From Collimonas pratensis (GTDB lineage Bacteria; Pseudomonadota; Gammaproteobacteria; Burkholderiales; Burkholderiaceae_D): DNA of 64,000 nucleotides. The stretch's first letter is position 1. Each line of letters begins with the position of its first letter. Shown piece after piece: positions 55,876 to 64,000 of the stretch. Location of the stretch: contig NZ_CP013234.1 of the NCBI RefSeq assembly GCF_001584185.1, forward strand, positions 1,364,001 through 1,428,000, given 5' to 3'. The position numbers were made by a program, and so were the translations under genes. The notes under the pieces are model-generated. The model saw nothing but the letters and a program-made list of their open reading frames with translations. It had not been told where the DNA came from and ran no database searches.

Positions 55876-56412
55876 ATGACCACAACAACCGCGCCAAGTT
55901 GGCTTCAAGGCCACCAGCCAGGAACAAAAGACCATCAATGGAAAAAAGGGCAGTCTGGAAATTATCGCGGTCGTCCCAAAGGAACGCCAAACAAAAAGAC
56001 GCAGATTTCAGAGGCGTTGATGGATGACGGTGCTGCTATAGCCCGCGTGGTCATTGACGCTGCCCTTGGAGGCGATATGACCGCAGCCAATATCGTCCTC
56101 AGTCGTATCCAGCCCGTTCTGCGTGCACGGGCGGAGCGAGTGCAATTTGACCTTGACCCTAATGGGCCGCTAACGCAACAGGCTCAGCAAATTCTTTGTG
56201 CTGTTTCTGTCGGTGATATCGATCCAGAAACTGGCAAGCTCCTTATCGACAGTATTAGCTCGTTTTCAAAATTAAAAGAAGTTGATGAGCTAGCTGCACG
56301 GTTGGGAAGTGTTGAGGCAGTATTAAACCGGCAAAGCGAAAACGCTGCACTTGCCGCCGCAGAGATTGCTATGCTTGAAGCGAGGGGAGCGAATGGACAC
56401 TATCCGTCTTAA
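55876..56412 (+). CDS. DUF5681-domain protein (phage-type)
   Basis: 178 residues. The N-terminus has the basic KKGQSGNYRGRPKGTPNKKT (about 24-43) that defines DUF5681, a domain common in phage and integrated elements near terminase genes. The rest is helical (LEARL repeats at the C-terminus). It overlaps the next gene by 20 bp. It supports a prophage or mobile origin for this region. Confidence 0.78.
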   Translation: MTTTTAPSWLQGHQPGTKDHQWKKGQSGNYRGRPKGTPNKKTQISEALMDDGAAIARVVIDAALGGDMTAANIVLSRIQPVLRARAERVQFDLDPNGPLTQQAQQILCAVSVGDIDPETGKLLIDSISSFSKLKEVDELAARLGSVEAVLNRQSENAALAAAEIAMLEARGANGHYPS

Positions 56413-57112
56413 GAAAGATTCAGAGATCATTTTCACTTTGCAGGCGGTCAGAGCCGAGTATCAACTATTTGCAGCAAAGGGCGTGGCAGATCCAGAGGCC
56501 TATCTAATTTATTATTTTGGAATGGCCGTGAAGTTGGTTCGTAACGGGAATGAATCAGCCGCAGAACTGTATGCTCGCGTCATGGCCGTGGTCAACGACC
56601 TGCGGTTAGATCGCTTGAAAAAATATGGATGCCTGCCTGGTGGACCACCGCTTGGTCCTGCCGAAGTTTTTGCCTTGGATAAAGTTATGAATAAACGAAC
56701 GCTTGAGCGCCTCGCCCATGTTGAAAAGGATGTCCAATTTGCGAGCAAACCGCCTTTGCATGGTCGAGATGCGGTGGTTCAAGAGCTACTTCGCATAGGT
56801 ACTACCGATGCCAACGTCAATGTACGGCTCGCCGCATTATGCAAGCTGTTCGATATGCTCGAAATGGCCGCGCCGAAGCGTGTCGGCACGACTGCCACTA
56901 ACCACATGCTCGTGCCTATGATAGCTGCGCTGGATGATTGGGAGTTGGCGGCAGAGGCGTCACAAATGCAGCTACGTGACGCCCTTTACGTATCGATTGA
57001 CGTTGAGACCGGAAATGTGCTGCCAGATTCCAACGATGTAACCCATCTCTATAAGTCCACTGCTTTCAAACTTGGAACTGAAGTAAAACAGCTCCCGCCA
57101 TCACTATTTTGA
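56393..57112 (+). CDS. island protein of unknown function, coupled to DUF5681 gene
   Basis: 239 residues, mostly helical and soluble. RBS GAGGGGAG lies inside the upstream gene and fixes the start at 56393. No family is recognised; the ARM/HEAT-like stretch VNVRLAALCKLFDMLEMA is noted. Ends at a bidirectional terminator. Confidence 0.7.
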   Translation: MDTIRLKKDSEIIFTLQAVRAEYQLFAAKGVADPEAYLIYYFGMAVKLVRNGNESAAELYARVMAVVNDLRLDRLKKYGCLPGGPPLGPAEVFALDKVMNKRTLERLAHVEKDVQFASKPPLHGRDAVVQELLRIGTTDANVNVRLAALCKLFDMLEMAAPKRVGTTATNHMLVPMIAALDDWELAAEASQMQLRDALYVSIDVETGNVLPDSNDVTHLYKSTAFKLGTEVKQLPPSLF

Positions 57113-57130
57113 TGCATCTGGCGGGAGTTG
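57089..57130. terminator. bidirectional hairpin between convergent island genes
   Basis: CAGCTCCCGCCA and TGGCGGGAGTTG pair over 12 bp (one G-T) around an 18-nt loop. It overlaps the end of the rightward gene, whose last codons and stop lie in it, and lies 7 bp from the stop of the leftward gene. Confidence 0.65.
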
Positions 57131-57136
57131 TACTAT

Positions 57137-57739
57137 TTAGTTGAGGCAGGTTTTAATTTTATGGGCGACAGTTTCAAGGGATGCGTACACATCTTGTGAT
57201 CTAGCACCTGGCCAAACACCAACTGGATTGAAGCCATCATTTGTAGCGGCTCCGGTGTCTTGCTGTGCACGCGTGATGTTGAAAAATACCAGCGTGATTT
57301 TGTTGTTAGCGACAGCAGATTTTGCCTCGTACTTTACAAAGTCTTTTATCGGGATGAGAGATTGTGTAACAGATACCGTAGTGCCATTAGCAATCAGAGT
57401 TGAGCTGTTTTCATCGAGATACTTGAACACGTTTTTTCCAGAGACGGTTTGCATGTGGTTGGTCTGATAGTAATTTTTCGTATAAGCACCTACGAATGAA
57501 CCAGATGCATCGCGCAGGCTTACATCGTTATTCGTTACGTTTTCAGCCACACATAACTTGAGCTTTGAAAAATCTGGAGTGCCTTGCGCATCGTAAGAAA
57601 AATCCACTTTGTCAATGTACGATCCGTTTGAACCACTTTGAGTTACTGCCACGTTGCTTGGCAACGGTACTTGCGAAGCGCAGCCTGAGAGAATTCCTAG
57701 CGCGAATATTGCCAGTAGTTTTTTTACGTTCTTTTTCAT
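57137..57739 (-). CDS. island lipoprotein of unknown function
   Basis: 200 residues. Lipobox LSGC (Cys20). The mature protein has a beta-rich pattern and two Cys (LKLCVAEN and KTCLN) that could form a disulfide. No family is recognised. A/T-rich codon use. It is divergent from the controller gene and occupies the place where a methyltransferase would be in a classical C-controlled R-M system. Confidence 0.7.
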   Translation of the reverse strand: MKKNVKKLLAIFALGILSGCASQVPLPSNVAVTQSGSNGSYIDKVDFSYDAQGTPDFSKLKLCVAENVTNNDVSLRDASGSFVGAYTKNYYQTNHMQTVSGKNVFKYLDENSSTLIANGTTVSVTQSLIPIKDFVKYEAKSAVANNKITLVFFNITRAQQDTGAATNDGFNPVGVWPGARSQDVYASLETVAHKIKTCLN

Positions 57740-57790
57740 TTCTCATCCCTTTTTAAAGTGAACATACATACAACAAATTTTATTATACGT

Positions 57791-57815
57791 GACTATAGGC
57801 CGTGGACTATAGGCC
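57791..57815 (+). promoter_or_regulatory. C-box-like tandem operator
   Basis: GACTATAGGCC occurs twice (57791-57801 and 57805-57815) with a 14-bp period and a CGTG linker. This closely resembles C-boxes (GACT..AGTC repeats around GTG) bound by controller proteins of type II restriction-modification systems. A TTAAAA -10-like element follows at 57819-57824, giving a very short leader before the ATG at 57838, also typical of C genes. Confidence 0.65.
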
Positions 57816-57837
57816 GCATTAAAACGAAATTCGCTGC

Positions 57838-58113
57838 ATGGCGAATTCACAAATATCCAACATTGCTCCAATTTTTGGCGAGATTCTTCGGTGTCACAGG
57901 GCAGAGCAGGGCATCTCACAGGAGGAACTAGCCTTTCGTGCTGGGATAGACAGAACATTTGTGTCTCGCCTTGAACGCGGCCTTAAGCAACCGACGCTCA
58001 CCACATTGATTGGGCTTGCTGGTGCATTGGGGTTTTCCGCCGCCGACCTAGTTCGGGAAACTGAGGAGCGGTATTTGCACGGGAGTTCCTCAAACTTGGG
58101 CGACAAGACCTAG
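57838..58113 (+). CDS. XRE-family controller (C) protein
   Basis: 91 residues, one HTH_3 domain (about 13-68). GISQEELAFRAGIDRTFVSRLERGLKQPTLTTLIGLAGALG is the five-helix core, as in controller proteins of restriction-modification loci. It has no Shine-Dalgarno and starts a few nucleotides after a predicted transcription start. With the C-box upstream and a nuclease-like gene 61 bp downstream, it is probably an autoregulating activator/repressor timing expression of that gene. Confidence 0.8.
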   Translation: MANSQISNIAPIFGEILRCHRAEQGISQEELAFRAGIDRTFVSRLERGLKQPTLTTLIGLAGALGFSAADLVRETEERYLHGSSSNLGDKT

Positions 58114-58174
58114 AGTGTGTGACACTTCTTGCTCAGAAATACAACTATAAATTGCCGAGGCACGACAAGACGTG

Positions 58175-59338
58175 ATGACAATATTTGACGACATTGAACG
58201 GACATTGGAAGGTGGAACGCAATATGGTTGGGCCGATTTTGAGTACTTGAATCTGTCAAATAGACCTGAAGCTGCCAGAGTGCGTGAATTCCTATGCAAT
58301 TGCTTAGAGCATTATCCTGTCGAACATCGCAATGAGTTGATTAAACGCATGAGAGCGTCAGATATTCAATTTGCCTCAGCTACGTTTGAACTTATTCTTC
58401 ACGAGATGTTTGTCCGCCTTGGTTGGTCTGTGACGGTTCACCCGGAAATACTAGATGGGAATGGGCGCCTACCTGATTTTTTAGTGTGTTCGACGGATGG
58501 CGAGAGCTTCTATGTCGAGGCGGCCTTGGCCAGGCAATATAGCCAGCAGGAGCTAGCCGCTGAAAAGCGAAAAAATCAGATTTTGAAAGTTATTGATAAT
58601 TTTCCTTCACCGAATTTCTTACTTCAAATAGATCCAGATGGTAGCCCTCGCAGTAATGTTCCAGGCAAAAAATTGCGACATGCTTTACGGACATGGCTGA
58701 ATAAACTTGATGTTAATAGCGTTGAAGCGGAATATCTGGCAGGTAAGGCATTACCTCAGATGATTTTTGAGCACGATGGATGGCACATTACTTTTGGGGC
58801 AATTCCCCGACGCGCCGACAGGCGCGACGGAGGTCGTCGAACTATTGGGATATTAGGTTTCGGGGTTCGCTCAATAGATATCAGGGATTCCATTAAGTCA
58901 GTTGCGAAGTTTAAGAATGGTCGATATGGGGAGTTGGATTTCCCATTAGTTGTCGCGATTAACATTGAGCAGCACGCGGTGGACGTGAGTCAGGAACGGG
59001 ATGCTCTCTTTGGTCAATTGCAGTTGTGGATAGCTCGCAATGAGGGTGTCGGCGCGGTGCAGGAGTATGCGCGCTTGCCGGATGGAGTATGGAATGGGCC
59101 TGACGGTCCTCAATGTACTAGGCTAAGCGGCGTATGGCTTTTCCGTTCGCTCGATGCGTGGCATTTCGCAGCCCGTGGCTCAAATATGTTGTATGAGAAT
59201 CCGCGACCGGCGCACAAATTACCCAGCGCTAGTCGCATATTTACGCACGCTGTTGTTGAAGACGGCAAATTGGTCGAACGACCCGGTGTATCACTGAATG
59301 AGCTATTTGGTTTAACGAAGGAGTGGCCTGAGGAGTGA
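58175..59338 (+). CDS. PD-(D/E)XK nuclease-like protein
   Basis: 387 residues (388 if it starts at GTG 58172, which is nearer to GAGG at 58157). A region at about 70-117 fits the PD-(D/E)XK core: FELILHE with possible first acid (72-77), GRLPDFLV with D101, and FYVEAAL with E115. The Lys of the E-x-K motif is Ala117, a deviation. The rest is mixed alpha/beta with no family recognised. It lies 61 bp after the C-type regulator, where the endonuclease gene of a C-controlled R-M system normally sits; no methyltransferase gene is present. Confidence 0.55.
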   Translation: MTIFDDIERTLEGGTQYGWADFEYLNLSNRPEAARVREFLCNCLEHYPVEHRNELIKRMRASDIQFASATFELILHEMFVRLGWSVTVHPEILDGNGRLPDFLVCSTDGESFYVEAALARQYSQQELAAEKRKNQILKVIDNFPSPNFLLQIDPDGSPRSNVPGKKLRHALRTWLNKLDVNSVEAEYLAGKALPQMIFEHDGWHITFGAIPRRADRRDGGRRTIGILGFGVRSIDIRDSIKSVAKFKNGRYGELDFPLVVAINIEQHAVDVSQERDALFGQLQLWIARNEGVGAVQEYARLPDGVWNGPDGPQCTRLSGVWLFRSLDAWHFAARGSNMLYENPRPAHKLPSASRIFTHAVVEDGKLVERPGVSLNELFGLTKEWPEE

Positions 59339-59416
59339 GTGCCGAGCCTCTCGACTGCGGCCACGAGGTAGACCAAGGGGCGGGGCTTACAAAGCGCTTA
59401 CACAAGCCGTAAACAG

Positions 59417-59441
59417 AAAAGGGCCAGCATGTAGCTGGCCC
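59417..59441 (-). terminator. terminator of tRNA-Asn
   Basis: GGGCCAGC and GCTGGCCC pair over 8 bp around ATGTA, with AAAA on the plus strand giving a U-tract on the transcribed strand, 11 bases after the tRNA end. Confidence 0.8.
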
Positions 59442-59451
59442 TTATGTATTC

Positions 59452-59527
59452 TGGCTCCCCGACCTGGACTCGAACCAGGGACCTGCGGATTAACAGTCCG
59501 TCGCTCTACCAACTGAGCTATCAGGGA
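59452..59527 (-). tRNA. tRNA-Asn (GUU)
   Basis: A 76-nt cloverleaf with encoded CCA. Acceptor TCCCTGA/TCGGGGA, D arm GCTC-AGTTGGTA-GAGC, anticodon arm CGGA-CTGTTAA-TCCG with anticodon GTT, T arm CCTGG-TTCGAGT-CCAGG. It marks the right boundary of the A/T-rich island. Confidence 0.97.
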
Positions 59528-59636
59528 ATTGAAAGAAGCAGAATTATAGTCTTGAATCAGCTGCGTTGTCAAAGCTTTTTCTAAACTTTTCTACGTCTCC
59601 CGAAGCATTTGTTGCAACTGCTTCGGGACCCGAATA

Positions 59637-60854
59637 TTACAGGACTTTTGCGATTGCGGCGACAACATTATCAATATTTTTCGAATTCAGCGCGGCGACG
59701 CAGATGCGGCCTGTGTCTACGGCGTAGATCGAGAATTCGTCGCGCAGGCGTTCCACCTGGGCCTTGGTCAGGCCGGAGTAGGAAAACATGCCGCGCTGCT
59801 TGATGACGAAGTCGAAGTCGTGGCCTGGGGCTTGTTCCTTCAGTTTCTTGACCAGCAGCTGGCGCATTTCGCGGATGCGCAGGCGCATGCCGGCCAGTTC
59901 TTCTTCCCACAGCTTGCGCAGCTCTGGCGAGGCCAGGGCAGTGGCGACTACCTGGCCGCCGTGGATCGGCGGGTTGGAGTAGTTGGTGCGTACCACGCGC
60001 TTGAGTTGCGACAGTACGCGGCCGGCTTCTTCCTTGCTGGCGGCGACGATGCTCAGGGCGCCGACGCGTTCGCCGTACAGCGAGAACGATTTCGAGAACG
60101 AGTTCGATACGAATACCGGGCCGCCGGCTTCGGTGAAGCGGCGCACTACCTGGCCGTCGGCTTCGATGCCGTCGCCGAAGCCTTGGTAGGCCATGTCGAG
60201 GAAAGGCACCAGGCCGCGCTGGGTCACTACTTCGATGACCTGGGTCCATTCGGCGTCGCTCAGGTCGGCGCCGGTCGGGTTGTGGCAGCAGGCGTGCAGC
60301 AGCACCACGGAGCCGCTTGGCATGGCTTTCAGCGCGTCCAACATGCCGCTGAAGTTGACGCCGCGGGTGCTTGGGTCGTAGTAGGGATAGTTGTTGACGG
60401 TGAAGCCGGCCGATTCAAACAGCGCGCGGTGGTTTTCCCAGCTCGGGTCGCTGATCCAGACTTGGGTGTTGTCGGCGCTGAAGCGCTTGAGGAAGTCGGC
60501 GCCCAGTTTCAATGCGCCGGTGCCGCCGATGGCTTGCACGGTGATCGCACGTTTCTCTTGCACGACGGCGCTGTCGGCCCCAAATACCAGTTCTTGCACA
60601 GCCTTGTCGTAGGCGGCCAGGCCTTCGATCGGCAGATAGGTGCGCGGCGACAGTTTTTCGATCAGTTGGGCTTCCGCTTTTTGCACGCACTCCAGCAGCG
60701 GCACCTTGCCGTTATCATCGTAGTAGACGCCGACGCCGAGGTTGGTTTTGCCTGGGTTCTGATCCGCATTGAAACCTTCGGTAATGCCCAGGATGGGATC
60801 GCGTGGCGCCATTTCGATGGCGGTGAAGAGGGAGGCTGAAAGAGGTGCGTTCAT
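59637..60854 (-). CDS. tyrB: aromatic/aspartate aminotransferase
   Basis: 405 residues of class I aminotransferases (PLP). Blocks: NLGVGVYYDDNGKVPLLECV, HACCHNPTGADLS, the PLP lysine in SNSFSKSFSLYGERVG and the substrate-binding Arg in the C-terminal small domain (VDTGRICVAALN). It exchanges amino groups between aspartate or aromatic amino acids and 2-oxoglutarate. AspC and TyrB cannot be fully separated by eye. The start MNAPLSASLF is chosen as the family start. Confidence 0.88.
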   Translation of the reverse strand: MNAPLSASLFTAIEMAPRDPILGITEGFNADQNPGKTNLGVGVYYDDNGKVPLLECVQKAEAQLIEKLSPRTYLPIEGLAAYDKAVQELVFGADSAVVQEKRAITVQAIGGTGALKLGADFLKRFSADNTQVWISDPSWENHRALFESAGFTVNNYPYYDPSTRGVNFSGMLDALKAMPSGSVVLLHACCHNPTGADLSDAEWTQVIEVVTQRGLVPFLDMAYQGFGDGIEADGQVVRRFTEAGGPVFVSNSFSKSFSLYGERVGALSIVAASKEEAGRVLSQLKRVVRTNYSNPPIHGGQVVATALASPELRKLWEEELAGMRLRIREMRQLLVKKLKEQAPGHDFDFVIKQRGMFSYSGLTKAQVERLRDEFSIYAVDTGRICVAALNSKNIDNVVAAIAKVL

Positions 60855-60981
60855 CGTGATAACATGAAAAGTTGGCTGCAAAGCGTTTCTTGTAGCCGGG
60901 TTGAATGCTGTGCCGGGTCATGGATACATCGCTGATCGGCGCGGATTTTACTACCGTCTATTTTACCAAAGGTCGAGGCCC

Positions 60982-63063
60982 ATGGCTGACATATCACAGG
61001 TTTCCAGTACCGTCGACGAGTCCAAAATCGTCACTTTTCCTGATTCGCCCTATAAATTGTTCCAGCCCTTCCAGCCGGCCGGCGACCAGCCTGCGGCCAT
61101 CGACAAGCTGGCGGAAGGGGTGACGGACGGCTTGTTTTACCAGACTTTGCTCGGGGTGACCGGCTCCGGCAAGACTTATACGATGGCTAACGTCATTGCC
61201 CGCATGGGGCGGCCGGCCATCATCTTTGCGCCCAACAAGACACTGGCGGCGCAGCTGTACAGCGAGTTCCGCGAGTTCTTCCCGCACAACGCGGTGGAAT
61301 ACTTCGTCAGCTACTACGATTACTACCAGCCGGAAGCGTATGTGCCGCAGCGCGACTTGTTCATCGAGAAAGATTCCTCGATCAACGAGCACATCGAGCA
61401 GATGCGGCTGTCCTGCACCAAATCGCTGATGGAGCGGCGCGATGTGGTCATTGTGGCAACGGTGTCGGCCATCTACGGTATCGGTAATCCCAACGAATAC
61501 CACCAGATGATCCTGACCTTGCGCGCCAAGGACAAGGTCAGCCAGCGCGATGTGATAGCGCGCCTGATCCAGATGCAGTACACGCGCAACGAGATCGATT
61601 TCGGCCGCGGCACCTTCCGCGTGCGCGGCGACACCATCGACGTCTTTCCGGCCGAGCATGCCGAACTGGCCCTACGCATCGAGATGTTCGACGATGAAAT
61701 CGACAACTTGCAGCTGTTCGATCCGCTCACCGGCCGCGTGCGCCAGAAGATTCCGCGCTTCACGGTCTATCCGGGTTCGCACTATGTGACGCCGCGCGCG
61801 ACCGTGTTGCGTGCCATCGACACCATCAAGGAAGAGCTGCGCGACCGCCTGGAATTTTTCCGTAAGGAAAATAAATTGATCGAAGAGCAGCGTATCGAGC
61901 AGCGCACCCGTTTCGACCTGGAAATGATGCAGGAAATCGGTTTCACCAAGGGTATCGAAAACTATTCGCGCCACCTGAGCGGCGCCTTGCCGGGCGAACC
62001 GCCGCCGACCCTGGTCGACTATTTGCCGCCGGATGCCCTGATGTTCCTGGACGAGTCGCACGTGTTGATCGGCCAGCTGAACGCCATGTACAACGGTGAC
62101 CGTTCGCGCAAGACCAACCTGGTGGATTACGGTTTCCGTCTACCGTCGGCGCTGGACAACCGGCCGCTGCGTTTCGATGAATTCGAAGGCAAGATGCGGC
62201 AGACGATTTTCGTTTCAGCCACGCCGGCCGATTACGAAAAGCAGCATGCCGACCAGGTGGTGGAGCAGGTGGTGCGGCCGACCGGCCTGATCGATCCTGC
62301 GATCGAAGTGCGGCCGGCCTTGAGCCAGGTCGACGACCTGATGAGCGAGGCCACTGCCCGCATCAAGAAGAACGAGCGCGTGCTGGTGACTACGCTGACC
62401 AAGCGCATGGCCGAGCAGCTGACCGAATTCCTGAGCGATAACGGCATCAAGGTGCGCTATCTGCACAGCGATATCGAAACCGTCGAGCGGGTCGAGATCA
62501 TCCGCGACCTGCGCCTGGGAACCTTCGATGTGCTGGTTGGGATCAACCTGCTGCGCGAAGGCCTGGACATTCCGGAAGTGTCGCTGGTGGCGATCCTGGA
62601 TGCCGACAAGGAAGGCTTCCTGCGTTCCGAGCGCAGCCTGATCCAGACCATCGGCCGCGCTGCCCGTAACCTCAACGGCAAGGCGATCCTGTATGCCGAT
62701 CGCATGACCGATTCGATGCGCCGCGCGATCGATGAAACCGAGCGCCGCCGCAACAAGCAGATTGCCTTCAATACCGCCAACGGCATCACGCCGGTCGGCA
62801 TCAGCAAGCAGATCCGGGAGCTGATCGACGGCGTCTACAGCCCGCAGGAAGCGCGCGAAGAGCTGCATGCGGCGCAGGACCAGGCCAAGTACGAGGCGAT
62901 GAGCGAGAAACAGGTGAGCAAGGAAATCAAGCGCCTGGAAAAGCAGATGGTCGATCATGCCAAGAACCTGGAGTTCGAAAAGGCCGCGCAGGTGCGCGAT
63001 CAGCTGCATGTGCTGAAGCAGCAGCTGTTTGGCGCGCCGGGGGCGGACAATATTGTTATGTAG
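60982..63063 (+). CDS. uvrB: excinuclease ABC subunit B
   Basis: 693 residues. Walker A GVTGSGKT, the beta-hairpin region [26 protein letters not shown] (Walker B), helicase motifs through RRNKQIAFN and a C-terminal UVR domain. It verifies DNA damage handed over by UvrA and recruits UvrC in nucleotide excision repair. The start after CGAGG is chosen. No SOS (LexA) box was recognised upstream. It is divergent from the aminotransferase gene. Confidence 0.97.
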   Translation: MADISQVSSTVDESKIVTFPDSPYKLFQPFQPAGDQPAAIDKLAEGVTDGLFYQTLLGVTGSGKTYTMANVIARMGRPAIIFAPNKTLAAQLYSEFREFFPHNAVEYFVSYYDYYQPEAYVPQRDLFIEKDSSINEHIEQMRLSCTKSLMERRDVVIVATVSAIYGIGNPNEYHQMILTLRAKDKVSQRDVIARLIQMQYTRNEIDFGRGTFRVRGDTIDVFPAEHAELALRIEMFDDEIDNLQLFDPLTGRVRQKIPRFTVYPGSHYVTPRATVLRAIDTIKEELRDRLEFFRKENKLIEEQRIEQRTRFDLEMMQEIGFTKGIENYSRHLSGALPGEPPPTLVDYLPPDALMFLDESHVLIGQLNAMYNGDRSRKTNLVDYGFRLPSALDNRPLRFDEFEGKMRQTIFVSATPADYEKQHADQVVEQVVRPTGLIDPAIEVRPALSQVDDLMSEATARIKKNERVLVTTLTKRMAEQLTEFLSDNGIKVRYLHSDIETVERVEIIRDLRLGTFDVLVGINLLREGLDIPEVSLVAILDADKEGFLRSERSLIQTIGRAARNLNGKAILYADRMTDSMRRAIDETERRRNKQIAFNTANGITPVGISKQIRELIDGVYSPQEAREELHAAQDQAKYEAMSEKQVSKEIKRLEKQMVDHAKNLEFEKAAQVRDQLHVLKQQLFGAPGADNIVM

Positions 63064-63116
63064 TTGCAGCGGCTTTAAGTAGGCACGAGCTCGTTCAGCC
63101 AAGACTTGAGATGTGT

Positions 63117-63184
63117 CGTCCCCGCGAACGCGGGGACCCATGTTAGTTGCTGCAACATGGATTCCCGCGTTCGCGGGAATGACG
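63117..63184. repeat. CCCGCGAACGCGGG-type inverted repeat
   Basis: GTCCCCGCGAACGCGGGGACCCATGTT (to 63144; given here as 63117-63144) is mirrored by AACATGG-ATTCCCGCGTTCGCGGGAATGACG (63154-63184) around a 9-nt loop, and each arm is itself palindromic. GTCATTCCCGCGAACGCGGGAA-type repeats are widespread in beta- and gamma-proteobacteria and usually sit between genes. A MITE-like insertion after uvrB. Confidence 0.8.
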
Positions 63185-63295
63185 GGGTCGCCTAGACCGG
63201 GGCGCGCAGCTGGGGTCGCCTAGACCGGGGCGCGTAGCTGTGGCCGGCGAGGTAGGAGCGCGCAGCTGGGGGTGTCTAGACCGAGTCTCCCAGGC
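63184..63295. repeat. 28-bp tandem repeat array, about four units
   Basis: A 28-bp unit beginning GGGGTCGCCTAGACC and ending GCGCGCAGCT is repeated at 63184, 63212, 63240 and 63268. The first two units differ by one base; the third and fourth are progressively degenerate. It directly abuts the inverted repeat on its left. No function is evident. Confidence 0.8.
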
Positions 63296-63355
63296 GGCGC
63301 AGTTGTTGAGGGCAAGTGATTGCTTTGTGCATTTAAACTGTATTTTTAATAGCTT

Positions 63356-64000
63356 ATGACTGATTTTCTACCTGCTTCAATCCGTGACGCTTTACGAGGC
63401 GTTCACCCCTCCTGGCTCGCCATCCTGGAAGCCGGCCTGCGCGCCGTGGCGCAAGCCAATCCAGCTTATTTGCAGGATCTGGCCGTAGCCGATTACCTGC
63501 CGACCGAAGGCCGCATGTTCGCCGCCTTCACCCAGCCGCTGCAGGCGGTGCGCTATGTGCTGGTAGGCGAGGGGCCTTATCCGCGCGCTGCCAGCGCCAC
63601 CGGCGTATGTTTCATGGATGGTGCGGTCGGCTCTTTGTGGTCGGAGAAGGGTTTGTCGAAGCAGGTCAATCGCGCCACCTCGCTGCGCAACTTCATGAAG
63701 ATGTTGCTGGTGGCCGATGGCCAGTTGGCCATCGAAAGCACCACCGGCGATGCCATGTCCGGCGTCGCCCACAAAGCACAGCTGCCCGGCTCGCCGGCGA
63801 TCCAGCTGCTGGCGGACTTGCAGGACAATATGGTGGGGCAGGGCTTCCTGCTGCTGAATGCGTCGCTGGTGTTCCGTGCCGACGTGCCGCCGGTGAAGGA
63901 CGCCAAAGGCTGGCAGCCCTTCATGCAGGCGGTGCTGCAGGGCTTGGCGGATGCTGCGGAAGAGCGTGGCGCGGCGCTGCCGACGCTGGTGCTGTGGGGG
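63356..64000 (+). CDS. uracil-DNA glycosylase-like protein (continues past window)
   Basis: 215 residues visible. The fold follows UDG family 1: VRYVLVGEGPYP (66-76) stands where UNG has V-ILGQDPYH, SATGVCF matches the uracil-pocket strand, and GFLLLNASLVF corresponds to the LLLN motif. The catalytic Asp of GQDPYH is Gly here and the following His is Pro, so normal uracil excision is doubtful unless another residue substitutes. The role is unknown; other paralogues may supply true UNG activity. Confidence 0.75.
   Translation, partial: MTDFLPASIRDALRGVHPSWLAILEAGLRAVAQANPAYLQDLAVADYLPTEGRMFAAFTQPLQAVRYVLVGEGPYPRAASATGVCFMDGAVGSLWSEKGLSKQVNRATSLRNFMKMLLVADGQLAIESTTGDAMSGVAHKAQLPGSPAIQLLADLQDNMVGQGFLLLNASLVFRADVPPVKDAKGWQPFMQAVLQGLADAAEERGAALPTLVLWG

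Noticed and set aside
60855..60981. LexA (SOS) box upstream of uvrB
   Set aside because: No CTGT-N8-ACAG-like sequence in the 127-bp gap.

Overview
The window looks like chromosome of a beta-proteobacterium of the Oxalobacteraceae (Collimonas / Herbaspirillum / Janthinobacterium group). This is inferred from the roughly 60% G+C codon use, from protein family make-up (LysR-rich, several secreted PF04185 phosphoesterases, xylFGH/xylAB with a XylR of the E. coli type) and from the tRNA-Asn sequence. I could not run a search, so the genus is a guess.

Layout. 1-3.9 kb: end of a metallophosphoesterase, divergent lysR/lysA, then a convergent ammonium transporter. 4.4-6.7 kb: a Tat-exported phospholipase C. 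6.8-11.4 kb: an orphan, divergent YcaO-fold protein, a GNAT acetyltransferase, a membrane-anchored protein of unknown role, and an exported creatininase-like protein upstream of an exported YVTN beta-propeller. 11.5-20.8 kb: a complete D-xylose unit (galM-xylR divergent from xylA-xylB-xylF-xylG-xylH). 21-29.2 kb: a BaeSR-like two-component system divergent from an RND efflux operon. 29.4-38.1 kb: LysE exporter, M20 peptidase, alpha/beta hydrolase, a YeeE/YedE remnant, a di-iron MBL protein, and a LysR/dehydratase/RidA group. 38.1-44 kb: an exported di-haem cytochrome c peroxidase and two more secreted PF04185 phosphoesterases. 44.4-48 kb: small lipoproteins, a frameshifted LysE gene, a CPBP-like membrane protein and MgtC. 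48.3-53 kb: a di-haem cytochrome/beta-helix lipoprotein pair with a divergent LysR gene, then a PhyH dioxygenase.

53.0-59.4 kb reads as a genomic island. It is visibly more A/T-rich, is bounded by a degenerate tRNA-like sequence and by tRNA-Asn, and carries an MNT/HEPN toxin-antitoxin pair, a DUF5681 phage-type protein, lipoproteins, and an XRE controller gene preceded by a C-box-like tandem operator. That controller is followed by a PD-(D/E)XK nuclease-like gene, with no methyltransferase in sight. No integrase is visible. 59.6-64 kb returns to core genes: aromatic aminotransferase, uvrB, and a uracil-DNA-glycosylase-like protein lacking the catalytic Asp.

Dispersed repeats are prominent: three TGGGGTCAGAGT-type inverted repeats (REPIN/MITE-like), one GTAGGGTGGGCA nested inverted repeat, one CCCGCGAACGCGGG-type inverted repeat, and a 28-bp tandem array. 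The strongest candidates for something undescribed are the methyltransferase-less C-box/controller/nuclease pair (57.8-59.3 kb) and the orphan YcaO-like gene (6.86-7.97 kb).
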